Shown in pieces: positions 39,760-48,775 of a DNA stretch of 50,308 nucleotides (position 1 is its first letter; each line of letters starts with the position of its first letter). A program made the translations under genes and the position numbers. The notes below the pieces were generated by a model, which was given only the letters and a program-made list of their open reading frames with translations, searched no databases and had not been told where the DNA came from. This DNA comes from Kofleriaceae bacterium (lineage in GTDB: Bacteria; Myxococcota_A; Polyangia; Haliangiales; Haliangiaceae), in the NCBI GenBank assembly GCA_024762925.1, contig JANTGM010000036.1, forward strand, positions 1 to 50,308, written 5' to 3'.

Positions 39760-41433
39760 CTAGTGTCCTCGAAGTTGGCGCTTCAGAATCTTGCCGGTTG
39801 CATTGCGAGGCATCTCATCGAGAAAGACAACGCTTCGAGGTTGCTTGTAGCCGGCCAGGTGTGCCTTGCAGTGCTCAACTACGAGGAATTCTGAAAGCCC
39901 GCTTCCAGGGCGGGCAACAACAAAGGCTCGCAGCGATTCGCCCCATTCATCGTCAGGCACGCCAATGACAGCTGCCTCCATGATATCGGCATGGTGATGG
40001 AGAACTTCCTCGATCTCCCTTGGGTAGATGTTCACACCTCCTGAGATAACCATGTCGTGTTTGCGCGATGCGAGGTAGAGGTAGCCATCCTCATCGAGTT
40101 TCGCCAGATCGCCCACAGAGAAGAAGCCTTCGCGGAGTGAAGCCATCGTGGCATCGTGATTGCGGTAGTAGCCGCCAATGAGCATTCCATTGCGTACGTA
40201 GAGTTCGCCAACCTCACCTGGTGGAAGCTCTTCTCCCTCTTCATCGAGTATTCGAAGTTCGTTTCCCCGCAGCGGCCTTCCCACCGTTCCGGGGTGCTCG
40301 CAGTGATCCTCTGGCTTTGCGTGAGTCACGGTGCCAGTTTCTGTCGCCCCGTAGAAGTTGTGCAAAATGGGCCCAAAGTGGTCCTGAAAGGCACTTGCGG
40401 TGGCGGTGGAGAGCGGTGCTGCGCCGCTCATGACCCAACGAAGCGACGACGTGTCATAAGAACTCTTCGTATCCTCATTCAGAGCGTTGATGCGCACAAG
40501 CATCGTCGGAACCATGAAGGCGCAGGTGATTCGTTCTTTCTCAATGATCTGCAACACCGACTCTGCTTCGAAGTGGTCGGCAAGGACCACTGTCGCCCCA
40601 AGGCTTGTCATCATCTTGGCAAAGGCCAAGGCACCGCTGTGGTACAGCGGGCAAACCACAATATGGCGATCGTCGTTGCGCATGCCGACTTGCGCCATCA
40701 TGTCGGTCACCGAAATGATTCCGGTGTCCTTCCAACTTCGAGTTGCTCCCTTCGGCTTCCCGGTTGTTCCGGACGTGTAGATGATTACGCCGCCTTCTCC
40801 AGCACCGCGAGCATGAGGTAGCTCGGTGCTTTGCAGTAGTAAGAGTTCTTCGTAGCGAGTGCCGTAGACTTCCTCACCTGGCGGCGCACCTACGACGATT
40901 AACTGCGATTCTTCCAGGAATTCTCCCGTTGCAACGCCCAGTTTCACCTCATGTTGATAGCTGTGGTGGTAGATCAGGATCTGTGGGTCGGAGTTGTCGA
41001 GAATGTGCGCAATCTCGGGACCTCTTAGTCTGTACCCAATTTGCACCGCAAGAGCCCCCACACGCGGCATGGTCTCTTGGGCAACCAAATGCTCTACGCA
41101 ATTGGGCAGCATGAGCGCCACAGGTTCTCCGCTGGAGAGGCCTAGAGATTCTAGGGCTCGGGAGAGCCGAATAATTTCGTCATCGAGTTCGGTGTAGGTT
41201 AGTCGAGTGTTGCCACAAACAACTGCTTCATGATCCCCGCGGGTCTGCGCATGAAAGTGAATCGCAACGTGGGGCCCCACCTTGAGTCGAGGCAGGTGAC
41301 TGGCAAATGTGGCCATGCCCGAGAGGCTCAGGTTGCGCAGCATTTGGGACTTTGCGACGAAATCAAGGGCGACGAGCGCGTCTCGCGACAGCTCTTCGGC
41401 GCGTTTGATCCGGTGTCGGAGAAGTTGAAGCAT
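39760..41433 (-). CDS. Acyl-CoA synthetase (AMP-forming, class I)
   Basis: The 557-residue enzyme activates a carboxylic acid, probably a fatty acid, via an acyl-AMP to its CoA thioester. It has the P-loop IIYTSGTTGKPKGATRSW, YGATETGTVTHA, the hinge SRKHDMVISGGVNIYPREIEEVL and the C-terminal catalytic lysine in NATGKILKRQL. Chain-length preference cannot be read from sequence. ATG 41433 is used because the longer frame from 41493 would overlap the end of the TPR gene; AGG lies 5 nt upstream. Confidence 0.9.
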   Translation of the reverse strand: MLQLLRHRIKRAEELSRDALVALDFVAKSQMLRNLSLSGMATFASHLPRLKVGPHVAIHFHAQTRGDHEAVVCGNTRLTYTELDDEIIRLSRALESLGLSSGEPVALMLPNCVEHLVAQETMPRVGALAVQIGYRLRGPEIAHILDNSDPQILIYHHSYQHEVKLGVATGEFLEESQLIVVGAPPGEEVYGTRYEELLLLQSTELPHARGAGEGGVIIYTSGTTGKPKGATRSWKDTGIISVTDMMAQVGMRNDDRHIVVCPLYHSGALAFAKMMTSLGATVVLADHFEAESVLQIIEKERITCAFMVPTMLVRINALNEDTKSSYDTSSLRWVMSGAAPLSTATASAFQDHFGPILHNFYGATETGTVTHAKPEDHCEHPGTVGRPLRGNELRILDEEGEELPPGEVGELYVRNGMLIGGYYRNHDATMASLREGFFSVGDLAKLDEDGYLYLASRKHDMVISGGVNIYPREIEEVLHHHADIMEAAVIGVPDDEWGESLRAFVVARPGSGLSEFLVVEHCKAHLAGYKQPRSVVFLDEMPRNATGKILKRQLRGH

Positions 41434-41449
41434 GTGGCCTGGATCGAGT

Positions 41450-44400
41450 CTACCGCCCGTACTTGTTTCGAAGCGGAATGAGCAAGATATCAATCTCTTT
41501 TGACTCAGCGGATTCGTTGGTCACGCGGTCCATGTACGCCTGATAGGCCTCGTACTGTGCCTTACCACTGCCACCAGATTCGCGCAGTGAGTTGCCAAGT
41601 TTGCGATAGGCTTCGCGCAACCAGAACGCTTCCTTCCTGTCGATTGGTGTTGTTGCCTTGCTGGCTCGTGCCACCTCCAGTCGGGTTGCCTTGTCGTATG
41701 CGGCAGCGGCTTCCTTTTGCTTCCCTTTTACATCATGTGCTTGGCCAAGGCCGAAGTATGCAAGGCCCGCCTCTGGGTCGAGTGCTGCCGCTTTGTTGAA
41801 GGCGGCAACGGCGGTGTCAGTGTCGCGCAATTCCAAGTAGCAGGAGCCTATGAGAAAGGCAATCAGCGGGTTTTTGGGGTCTATCTTCGCAGCATCTTCG
41901 AGCACCTTGAGCGCAATGGAATACTCGCGACGTGTGATGCGAACCCCTGCGAGTCCAATGCGGGGCTCTAGATAATTCGCATCGAGTTTGATAGCTCTCT
42001 CAAACGCTTTGATGGCTTTTGTAAGCGATTGGAGCTTCTCGTTGGCCCGGCCCAATGCATCGAAGTATTGTGCAACTGGATCGGCTTTGGTCGCTTTGTC
42101 AAAGCGGTCGAGTGCCTCAGAATACTTCTCATCTTGATACAGTTTCTCGCCAGTGAGGAAGAGTCCAGCAGGGTCTCCCGGATCTTCCTTGAGCAGACCT
42201 TCACCAATTTCTGCGGCCTTGTCATATTCGCCTACGCGGGCATAGTACGCAGCAGCTTTGGCACGAGCATTTCGAGTGGGCGCTTCACCCTTGAGCAGAT
42301 TGTCAAAGATGGCAACCGCCTCTTCCGTGCGTCCCTGTCGGCGATAGATCTCAGCCAGCTCTAGACCAATGTCCTCGCGCTTATCGCTACCTTCATACGC
42401 GGACACGAGTTCTTTGATGGCTTCATCCATCTTCCCGGCGCTGGCAAGTGCGCGACCAAGCTGAAATCTCGCTTCTGTATCAGTCGGCCTTTGACGGATC
42501 GCATCGCGGAACAAGGCTGTGGCCGCAACTGGGTCGCCACTTCCCATATAGGCAACGCCCAGGCTCACAGCAAGGCTTGCATCTGACTTCGAGGTTTCCC
42601 GAAGAGGTGCGAGAACCGCAACACCTTCTTCAACGCGACCGAGTTTGTTCAGAAGCGCGGCCAATTGTAACGAGGCGTCCACGCCACCATCTTCGCTAAT
42701 CTTGATGGATTCTCGGAACGCGGCTTCTGCACCCTTTGTCGACTCGTCGAGTGATGCGCGAAGTGTTACGAGTTCTTCTGGCTCGTCTTGGCCATCTTTG
42801 ATCGGACCCAGCGCCTCCTCAAGCTCTTTGACGGCCTTGATGCCAGCAGCTACATCAGCGGCGAGAAGCCTTCCTCGCAACAGCTCCATGCGGGCAACAG
42901 TTGGCTTGTGTTCAATCTTTGGCTCACGTCCAATGAGGTTCGCCAAGCTTGTCGCAGCTTTCTCGTTGGCACCCTGAATCATCGACACTTCGATCTGCAA
43001 CATGGTCGCGTCAATGTGTGTTGGTGCCAGAGCCAAAACGCGATCGAGTTTCTCAGCCGCGTCACTTATGTTCTCCTTGGCAATCGAGACCGCAGCCTGC
43101 CCCACAACAGCATCGAGGTTGTTGGGGTTTGCCTTTAGCGCACTAATGTACCGCTCTGAAGCGACATTCAGACGACCGGCTTTGCGAGCCTCATCTGCCG
43201 CCAACGATGTCGCCTTCGATACCGCCCGCGGATCTTGCTTGGCAATGTCAGGACGGGCAAGTAGCTCAAGATACCGATTCTCGCGTCCCCCGAAGTTTTC
43301 TACGGTTGCCAACTGGGCGATACCGAGCAGCGCACCAAGGTGGTTCTTGTCGATCGCGGTCACGAGAGGGTAGGCCTCTTTTGCTTCTTTGTACTTGCCC
43401 GCAGCCAGAAGTGCTTCGGCTCGGCCAAAGAGCGCTGGGATGCGCTTTGGTGTGAGTGCGAGGGAGGCATCGAATGCAGCAACCGCTTGCCCATAGTTGT
43501 GGTTCTTTGCGTGCGCCCACCCAAGGTAGAGTGGCGCATTGGGGTTCTTCTTATTTCGGCGAACCGCTTTGGTTAGTGTCTTGATGGCTTCGTCATACTG
43601 ACGATTGGCGAGCGCGTGTAGGCCCTCTGCTAGAGAGGCGTGCACGTTGGCACCCTTCAACTGCCGCATTGCACGAACTGCAGCGGCGCCTTGCTTCTGA
43701 TGTGCTTCCACACCCATGCCTGTATCGAGAGCCGCTGCGTAGTGTGCCTCGGCCAGGATGCCCGCAGCCTCGATACTCTTGGAGTCGGCCTTTTGCATTT
43801 GCTTGGCCGCAGCGATCGCCTTTTGCCAGTGACCAGCTTCATCGGAAGCTAAGTATTTTTCTGCAGAGTCGCCCTGCTTTCCGACAACGTTTTCCTTCTC
43901 CTGGTTGTCTTGAAGAAGTTGTAGGCCTAGGTACCCACCGCCTCCGAGAATGGCGACACCAACCATCACTGCGCCGATGCGTTGGAACTTGGCTTTTTTC
44001 TTACTTCGCGGAGGTCGTGCAGCTACCTGTGCTGCTTCAGGGCTTTCAATCGGTGGCTTGTGCTTGAGCGCCGGTCCCTCAAGAGGCGCGTCGTCGAGAT
44101 CGAGAGAGTCGTCATTGCTGGCCATCTTCTCGGCCAGACGAGTCTGTTTTGGTGGAGGCGCTTTGCCGCTTGGCTTTCCAAACGTGACAACATCACTCGA
44201 TTGATTGGCGGATTGCGACTCGGGCAACTCAAGTCCCATGCCTTGGCCAGCACTCGGGCTTTCAAGGTCGAGCGAGTCGAGCCCTCCATCATTTGGTCCA
44301 CCGAGGTCGAGCCCTCCACCGAGGTCGAGCCCTCCACCGAGGTCGAGCCCTCCATCGCTTGGCCCTCCCAGGTCAAGCCCTCCTCCCAGTGGGTCAGCTC

Positions 44401-45604
44401 CTGGTGCTCCCAGGTCAAGTCCTCCTCCGAGAGGATCAGGACTTCCCAGGTCGAGCCCTCCACCGAGAGGATCAGGACTTCCCAGGTCAAGCCCTCCTCC
44501 GAGAGGATCAGGACTTCCCAGGTCAAGTCCTCCTCCGAGAGGATCAGGACTTCCCAGGTCAAGCCCTCCTCCGAGAGGATCAGGACTTCCCAGGTCAAGC
44601 CCTCCACCCAATGGGTCAGCCCCAGGACTTCCCAAGTCCAGTTCCTCGCCAAGACCCATCATCGTTGACTTCGAAGGTGGCGCAAATGGATCGGCCGCCT
44701 TCATCGTATGGAGGTCAAGGACGTCTGGGGAATCGGCTGGGAGCCGATTTCCTTCGGGAAGCCCAATCGGGGCAGGCAAGTCAACATGGTCCTTTGGACC
44801 AACGGGCCTGGGTAGGTCTGAGATGCTCACGCTCGCATCGACTGGCGTTGGCAGATTTTGCTGACCCGCAGGCGCAAGCAGATCAAGCGCAGCAACAGGC
44901 GCTGGCAAATCTGGCAGGCTTGTCGAGACCACAGGCTTGGGAAGGTTAGGTTGCCCCACAGGCGCTGGCAGGTCGGGCAGTGCTGTAGATCCCACAGGTG
45001 CAGGCAAGTCCACCATGCCAGGTGCACTCACCGGTGCTGGCAGATCGGGCAGCCCACCAACTGCCACGGGCGCCGGCAAATCCGTCATGCCCAGAGGCGC
45101 AACGGGAGCCGGAAGATCGCTCACGCCTTTTCTCGCTACAGGCGCCGGCAAGTCCGGCACACCTTTTCTCGCTACGGGCGCCGGCAAGTCCGGCACGCCT
45201 TTTCTCGCCACGGGCGCCGGCAAGTCCGGCACGCCTTTTCTCGCTACGGGCGCCGGCAAGTCCGGCACGCCTTTTCTCGCTACGGGCGCCGGCAAGTCCG
45301 GCACGCCTTTTCTCGCTACGGGCGCCGGCAAGTCCGCACTCAATGCACGTCCAACGGGTACCGGCAAATCGAGACCAGGATTGGATTTGGCCGCAACAGG
45401 AGCAACACCACCAATTTCCACCATGTCGGCGTCATCAAGGTCGAGAACATCATCCGCGCTTGCTGTTAGGCCCGCAGCACCTGGTGGCATCACAGTGACC
45501 GAAGTACTGCATTTGGGACACTTCACGACCATCCCGCTGGGAGGTACATCGTCGACGTCGTGGGTGAGTACCTGGCCGCACGACTTGCATTGAGACCTGA
45601 CCAT
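41450..45604 (-). CDS. Giant zinc-ribbon, transmembrane, TPR protein
   Basis: The 1384-residue protein starts at ATG 45604 with an MJ0042-type zinc ribbon (C6, C9, C29, C32; CKSCGQ...CPKCST). A cytoplasmic low-complexity region holds LPAPVARKGVPD repeats (about 80-275) and LDLGSPDPLGGG repeats (about 322-442). A single membrane helix (about 543-562, VMVGVAILGGGGYLGLQLL) and a long array of TPR units to near the C-terminus follow, so the TPRs are probably periplasmic. TPR arrays assemble complexes; no enzyme motif is visible. The long frame to 45754 adds residues before the ribbon and is not used. Confidence 0.85.
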   Translation of the reverse strand: MVRSQCKSCGQVLTHDVDDVPPSGMVVKCPKCSTSVTVMPPGAAGLTASADDVLDLDDADMVEIGGVAPVAAKSNPGLDLPVPVGRALSADLPAPVARKGVPDLPAPVARKGVPDLPAPVARKGVPDLPAPVARKGVPDLPAPVARKGVPDLPAPVARKGVSDLPAPVAPLGMTDLPAPVAVGGLPDLPAPVSAPGMVDLPAPVGSTALPDLPAPVGQPNLPKPVVSTSLPDLPAPVAALDLLAPAGQQNLPTPVDASVSISDLPRPVGPKDHVDLPAPIGLPEGNRLPADSPDVLDLHTMKAADPFAPPSKSTMMGLGEELDLGSPGADPLGGGLDLGSPDPLGGGLDLGSPDPLGGGLDLGSPDPLGGGLDLGSPDPLGGGLDLGSPDPLGGGLDLGAPGADPLGGGLDLGGPSDGGLDLGGGLDLGGGLDLGGPNDGGLDSLDLESPSAGQGMGLELPESQSANQSSDVVTFGKPSGKAPPPKQTRLAEKMASNDDSLDLDDAPLEGPALKHKPPIESPEAAQVAARPPRSKKKAKFQRIGAVMVGVAILGGGGYLGLQLLQDNQEKENVVGKQGDSAEKYLASDEAGHWQKAIAAAKQMQKADSKSIEAAGILAEAHYAAALDTGMGVEAHQKQGAAAVRAMRQLKGANVHASLAEGLHALANRQYDEAIKTLTKAVRRNKKNPNAPLYLGWAHAKNHNYGQAVAAFDASLALTPKRIPALFGRAEALLAAGKYKEAKEAYPLVTAIDKNHLGALLGIAQLATVENFGGRENRYLELLARPDIAKQDPRAVSKATSLAADEARKAGRLNVASERYISALKANPNNLDAVVGQAAVSIAKENISDAAEKLDRVLALAPTHIDATMLQIEVSMIQGANEKAATSLANLIGREPKIEHKPTVARMELLRGRLLAADVAAGIKAVKELEEALGPIKDGQDEPEELVTLRASLDESTKGAEAAFRESIKISEDGGVDASLQLAALLNKLGRVEEGVAVLAPLRETSKSDASLAVSLGVAYMGSGDPVAATALFRDAIRQRPTDTEARFQLGRALASAGKMDEAIKELVSAYEGSDKREDIGLELAEIYRRQGRTEEAVAIFDNLLKGEAPTRNARAKAAAYYARVGEYDKAAEIGEGLLKEDPGDPAGLFLTGEKLYQDEKYSEALDRFDKATKADPVAQYFDALGRANEKLQSLTKAIKAFERAIKLDANYLEPRIGLAGVRITRREYSIALKVLEDAAKIDPKNPLIAFLIGSCYLELRDTDTAVAAFNKAAALDPEAGLAYFGLGQAHDVKGKQKEAAAAYDKATRLEVARASKATTPIDRKEAFWLREAYRKLGNSLRESGGSGKAQYEAYQAYMDRVTNESAESKEIDILLIPLRNKYGR
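44409..44624 (-). repeat. 36-bp tandem repeat encoding LDLGSPDPLGGG
   Basis: Units start at 44409, 44445, 44481, 44517 and 44553, nearly identical, with a degenerate copy at 44589. They encode L-D-L-G-S-P-D-P-L-G-G-G on the minus strand and lie in the pre-membrane linker of the TPR protein. Confidence 0.9.
45108..45338 (-). repeat. 36-bp tandem repeat encoding PAPVARKGVPDL
   Basis: Units start every 36 bp from 45108 to 45288 (six), with a partial at 45324. The central copies are almost identical at DNA level. More diverged copies continue to about 44780, so the array has a fresh core and older edge. Confidence 0.9.
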
Positions 45605-45778
45605 ATCGACAAGTGTATTCTGTTCTTTCCGCGAATTCCAAACGCCTACAGGTGTGTCGGCGAGTTTGCGACAATCGGAAGGAGCACCATCTGTGTCTCG
45701 ATGAGATAGCAGCCAAGTCGAATTGCGATTTCCGAGGTGCGCCCTTGTTCTCACGTGCCAAGGTGCGAGGATCTGCGC

Positions 45779-47047
45779 ATGCTAGATGTCGCTCGATTGG
45801 ATGATGCCGCTCGTCGTGGTCCCGAAGTTGTTACGCTAATCGAAGAGTTTCGAGGAATCGAGGCTACTCGCAAGGAGTTGCAGGGAACGCTAGATCATCT
45901 TCGCGCCCAGAGGAATTCTGCCAACAAGCGCATGGCTGCCCTCGACAAGAAATCAGAGGAATTCGCTGCTGCTCGAGATGAGATGCGTGACGTCTCCAAA
46001 CGGGTGAAAGCGGGTGAACAGCAACTCGTTGAGCTCGAAGCCAAGAGCCACGATTTGCGTATGCACATTCCCAACGCGCCTCACGAATCGGTGCCCGATG
46101 GCGAGGGCGAAGAGGAGAACCAAGAGCTCTCTACATGGGGCGAAAAACCGAGCTACGATTTTGCTCCAAAGACGCATTGGGATATTGGTGAGGCGCTAGG
46201 CATTCTCGACTTCGAAGCGGGCGCAAAGCTCTCGGGTTCGCGTTTCTGCGTGCTGCGTGATCATGGTTCTCGGCTCAATCGTGCGCTCATAAGCTTCATG
46301 CTCGATGTGCATGCCGAGAAGGGCTACCGCGAGGTTTGGCCGCCGGCTCTGGTAAAGCGCCCTGCCCTTGAGGGAACGGGGCAATTGCCCAAATTCGAGG
46401 ATGACGCCTTCAAAACTGCAGGAGAAACAGAGTATTTCTTAATTCCCACGGGCGAAGTTCCTGTAACGAATCTGCACGCTGACGAGATTCTCGATCGCGA
46501 CCAACTTCCCATCAAATACACTGCCTACACGCCGTGTTTTCGTGCGGAGGCAGGAAGCTACGGCAAGGATACACGAGGCCTGATTCGCCAGCACCAGTTC
46601 GACAAGGTCGAGCTTGTACAATTCATCGAACCGGATAAGAGCTACCAGGCATTGCTCGAACTTCGCGAGAGTGCAGAGGAGGTGCTTCGTCGCCTCGAAC
46701 TGCACTACCGCGTTGTCAACTTGTGCACTGGTGACCTTGGGTTTTGTGCAAGCCAAACCTTTGATATCGAAGTGTGGCTTCCCGGGCAGGACACCTACCG
46801 AGAGATCTCATCTTGTTCGAATTTTGAGGATTACCAGGCTCGTCGCGCGAAGATTCGCTACCGACCCGAAGTTGGGGCAAAGCCAAGGATGGTTCACACC
46901 GTGAATGGATCCGGCCTGGCGGTGGGACGAACGATTGTCGCGATCTTGGAGCAGTACCAGCGCGCTGATGGAAGCGTGGCAATTCCAAAGGCACTCCAGC
47001 CGTACATGGGCGGTCTTCAGAGCATCGATCTGCCTGTGGCTCCCTAG
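45779..47047 (+). CDS. serS: Seryl-tRNA synthetase
   Basis: SerRS charges all tRNA-Ser species and also serves tRNA-Sec in selenocysteine users. The 422-residue protein has the N-terminal two-helix coiled coil that grips the long variable arm. Its class II core has [28 protein letters not shown], motif 2 ([27 protein letters not shown]) and motif 3 ([19 protein letters not shown]). ATG 45779 is chosen because GAGG precedes it at about 8 nt and [17 protein letters not shown] is the family N-terminus. Four tRNA-Ser genes follow within 1.5 kb. Confidence 0.96.
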   Translation: MLDVARLDDAARRGPEVVTLIEEFRGIEATRKELQGTLDHLRAQRNSANKRMAALDKKSEEFAAARDEMRDVSKRVKAGEQQLVELEAKSHDLRMHIPNAPHESVPDGEGEEENQELSTWGEKPSYDFAPKTHWDIGEALGILDFEAGAKLSGSRFCVLRDHGSRLNRALISFMLDVHAEKGYREVWPPALVKRPALEGTGQLPKFEDDAFKTAGETEYFLIPTGEVPVTNLHADEILDRDQLPIKYTAYTPCFRAEAGSYGKDTRGLIRQHQFDKVELVQFIEPDKSYQALLELRESAEEVLRRLELHYRVVNLCTGDLGFCASQTFDIEVWLPGQDTYREISSCSNFEDYQARRAKIRYRPEVGAKPRMVHTVNGSGLAVGRTIVAILEQYQRADGSVAIPKALQPYMGGLQSIDLPVAP

Positions 47048-47118
47048 CTGACTTCGATGCGAAAGCCGATTCAGCAGCCGATTCAGCGCGGGAAAATTTC
47101 AATCCGCGCCTGATGCCC

Positions 47119-47146
47119 TTTACAAGCAGGATTCGATCTCTATACT
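47119..47146 (+). promoter_or_regulatory. Sigma-70-type promoter for the tRNA-Ser(TGA) gene
   Basis: TTTACA (47119-47124), a 16-bp spacer and TATACT (47141-47146) precede the tRNA by 16 bp. The short leader expected from this promoter suits a tRNA unit. Confidence 0.7.
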
Positions 47147-47162
47147 CCGGGTCCTGTTACCA

Positions 47163-47248
47163 GGAGGAGTGGCCGAGCGGTCGAAGGCAGCGGTCTTGAA
47201 AACCGCCGTACGAGAGTACCGGGGGTTCGAATCCCTCCTCCTCTGCCA
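47163..47248 (+). tRNA. tRNA-Ser (anticodon TGA)
   Basis: The 86-nt gene folds as a class II tRNA with acceptor GGAGGAG, the anticodon loop CTTGAAA (anticodon TGA), a long variable arm (TACGAGAGTA) and the T loop TTCGAAT. CCA is encoded. It reads UCA and, by wobble, other UCN codons. It lies 115 bp after serS. Confidence 0.95.
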
Positions 47249-47351
47249 AACGATACTTTGACAATCGAATAGTTTTCTTAGGTATAGAGTAAGACTCTGA
47301 TTTAACGATTTGGAGTGTTTGTATTGGGCTATGTCCTTGTAAACACTTCAT

Positions 47352-47438
47352 GGAGGGGTGACCGAGCGGCCGAAGGTACCAGTTTGCTAAATTGGCGTGG
47401 GGGCAACTCCACCATGGGTTCGAATCCCATCTCCTCCG
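47352..47438 (+). tRNA. tRNA-Ser (anticodon GCT)
   Basis: Acceptor GGAGGGG pairs with CTCCTCC; the anticodon loop TTGCTAA gives GCT, reading AGC and AGU. The variable arm is long, as in class II tRNAs. CCA is not encoded (CAA follows the discriminator G). Its 3' part is the founder of a 78-bp tandem array. Confidence 0.95.
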
Positions 47439-47597
47439 CAATAGGGCGAAAGAGGGACGATTCCTGCTTTTTGTTGTGTTTCAACAAAAGAGCGGGTTGG
47501 ACTCCCATCTCCTCCGCAATAGGGCGAAAGAGGGACGATTCCTGCTTTTTGTTGTGTTTCAACAAAAGAGCGGGTTCGAATCCCATCTCCCGCAATA
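47416..47597 (+). repeat. 78-bp tandem array seeded by the tRNA-Ser(GCT) 3' end
   Basis: Units start at 47416, 47494 and 47572 (the last is partial). Each begins with a T-arm-like GGGTTCGAATCCCAT or a variant (GGGTTGGACTCCCAT in copy 2), then the acceptor strand CTCCTCCGC, a purine-rich stretch and a stem-loop CTTTTTGTTG-TGTTT-CAACAAAAG. The stem-loop may end tRNA transcripts. Copy 3 has a 2-bp deletion in the acceptor part. Confidence 0.92.
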
Positions 47598-47670
47598 GTT
47601 TCCTTGGCTTTTGCTGCCCAGAACCCTGGACAGCAATCCTCCAAAGACACTAACTACTACTACGCGACTC

Positions 47671-47743
47671 GGATCCGTGGCTCAACGGATAGAGCACCTG
47701 TCTACGGAACAGGGGTGTGGAGGTTCGAATCCTCCCGGATCCA
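47671..47743 (+). tRNA. tRNA-Arg (anticodon ACG)
   Basis: Acceptor GGATCCG pairs with CGGATCC; the anticodon stem CCTGT/ACAGG encloses CTACGGA, anticodon ACG. CCA is not encoded. A34 must be deaminated to inosine by TadA to read CGU, CGC and CGA; tadA is the next gene, 33 bp away. Confidence 0.95.
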
Positions 47744-47776
47744 CTACTGATCGTTCAGTTCGAATACGCAATCTCC

Positions 47777-48262
47777 ATGACCGAAACCAACGCCGAAGCC
47801 GATGAACGCTTCATGCGTGAGGCGATTGCCGAGGCTGTACTCGCTGGCGATGCTGGCGATGTCCCGGTGGGGTGTGTGATTGTTGCTGATGGCGAGATCA
47901 TCGCCCGAGGACACAATCGCCGAGAAGCCACTGGGGACCCAACCTCACATGCGGAAGTTGAAGCCTTGCGTGCTGCAAGCCGCCACTTTGGTCGCTGGCA
48001 TATTGAAGGCACACTCTATGTGACTCAGGAGCCGTGCCCTATGTGTGCGGGTGCCTTGGTGAACTCTCGAGTGGAGCGGCTTGTGTATGGGTGCAAGAAT
48101 CCAAAGGCAGGTGCTGTCGACTCTCTGTTCACAATTGTGAGTGATCCCCGGCTCAATCACCGAATGCCGGTGACAAGTGGGGTTCTCGCCGATGCGTGTG
48201 GCGAGTTGTTGACGAGCTTTTTCCAGGCAATCCGTGCCAAGAGGCTTGAGGGCAAGACATAG
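47777..48262 (+). CDS. tadA: tRNA-specific adenosine deaminase TadA
   Basis: TadA converts A34 to inosine in tRNA-Arg(ACG). The 161-residue protein has the zinc and proton-shuttle motif HAEVEAL, PCPMCAGALV with the other two zinc cysteines, and VPVGCVIV near the N-terminus. ATG 47777 is used because the longer frame from 47717 would run inside the tRNA-Arg gene. No clear ribosome-binding site is present. It lies directly after its substrate tRNA gene. Confidence 0.94.
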   Translation: MTETNAEADERFMREAIAEAVLAGDAGDVPVGCVIVADGEIIARGHNRREATGDPTSHAEVEALRAASRHFGRWHIEGTLYVTQEPCPMCAGALVNSRVERLVYGCKNPKAGAVDSLFTIVSDPRLNHRMPVTSGVLADACGELLTSFFQAIRAKRLEGKT

Positions 48263-48298
48263 GAGCGGCCCATCCGTGGCAGCTATCACAAGACTTTT

Positions 48299-48386
<88 letters not shown>

Positions 48387-48422
48387 TCTTTGCTGGACTG
48401 GATACCAGCACAATACGACTTA

Positions 48423-48512
<90 letters not shown>

Positions 48513-48585
48513 GAAGCCGGGCCATAGCGGTCCAGCAGAGTGCACAAAACGATTTCTGTCTTACTCTTCACCTAGGGGCCAAGAT

Positions 48586-48675
<90 letters not shown>

Positions 48676-48679
48676 TTCT

Positions 48680-48731
48680 GGGCCGGTCACACATTGTCAA
48701 AGATGGCAAAAGTGACCGGCCCTTTTCTTTT
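48680..48731 (+). terminator. Strong intrinsic terminator after the SRP RNA
   Basis: GGGCCGGTCAC (48680-48690) and GTGACCGGCCC (48712-48722) form a perfect 11-bp stem with a 21-nt loop, followed by TTTTCTTTT. It separates the SRP RNA gene from dnaX. Confidence 0.92.
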
Positions 48732-48775
48732 GCGTGGCCTATAGTCGGCTCGCGCCACAGCGCCCAAACCTCGTC

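Noticed and set aside
47086-47109. Stem-loop GCGCGG/CCGCGC after serS as a terminator
   Set aside because: Only 6 bp of stem, a 12-nt loop and no T-run; too weak to list.
47258-47288. TTGACA and TATAGA before tRNA-Ser(GCT) as a promoter
   Set aside because: The spacer is 19 bp and the -10 is about 64 bp before the tRNA; possible but not strong enough to list.
47416-47597. tRNA 3'-end copies as attL/attR of an integrated element
   Set aside because: Only 78 bp separates copies and there is no integrase or cargo; simple tandem duplication explains it better.
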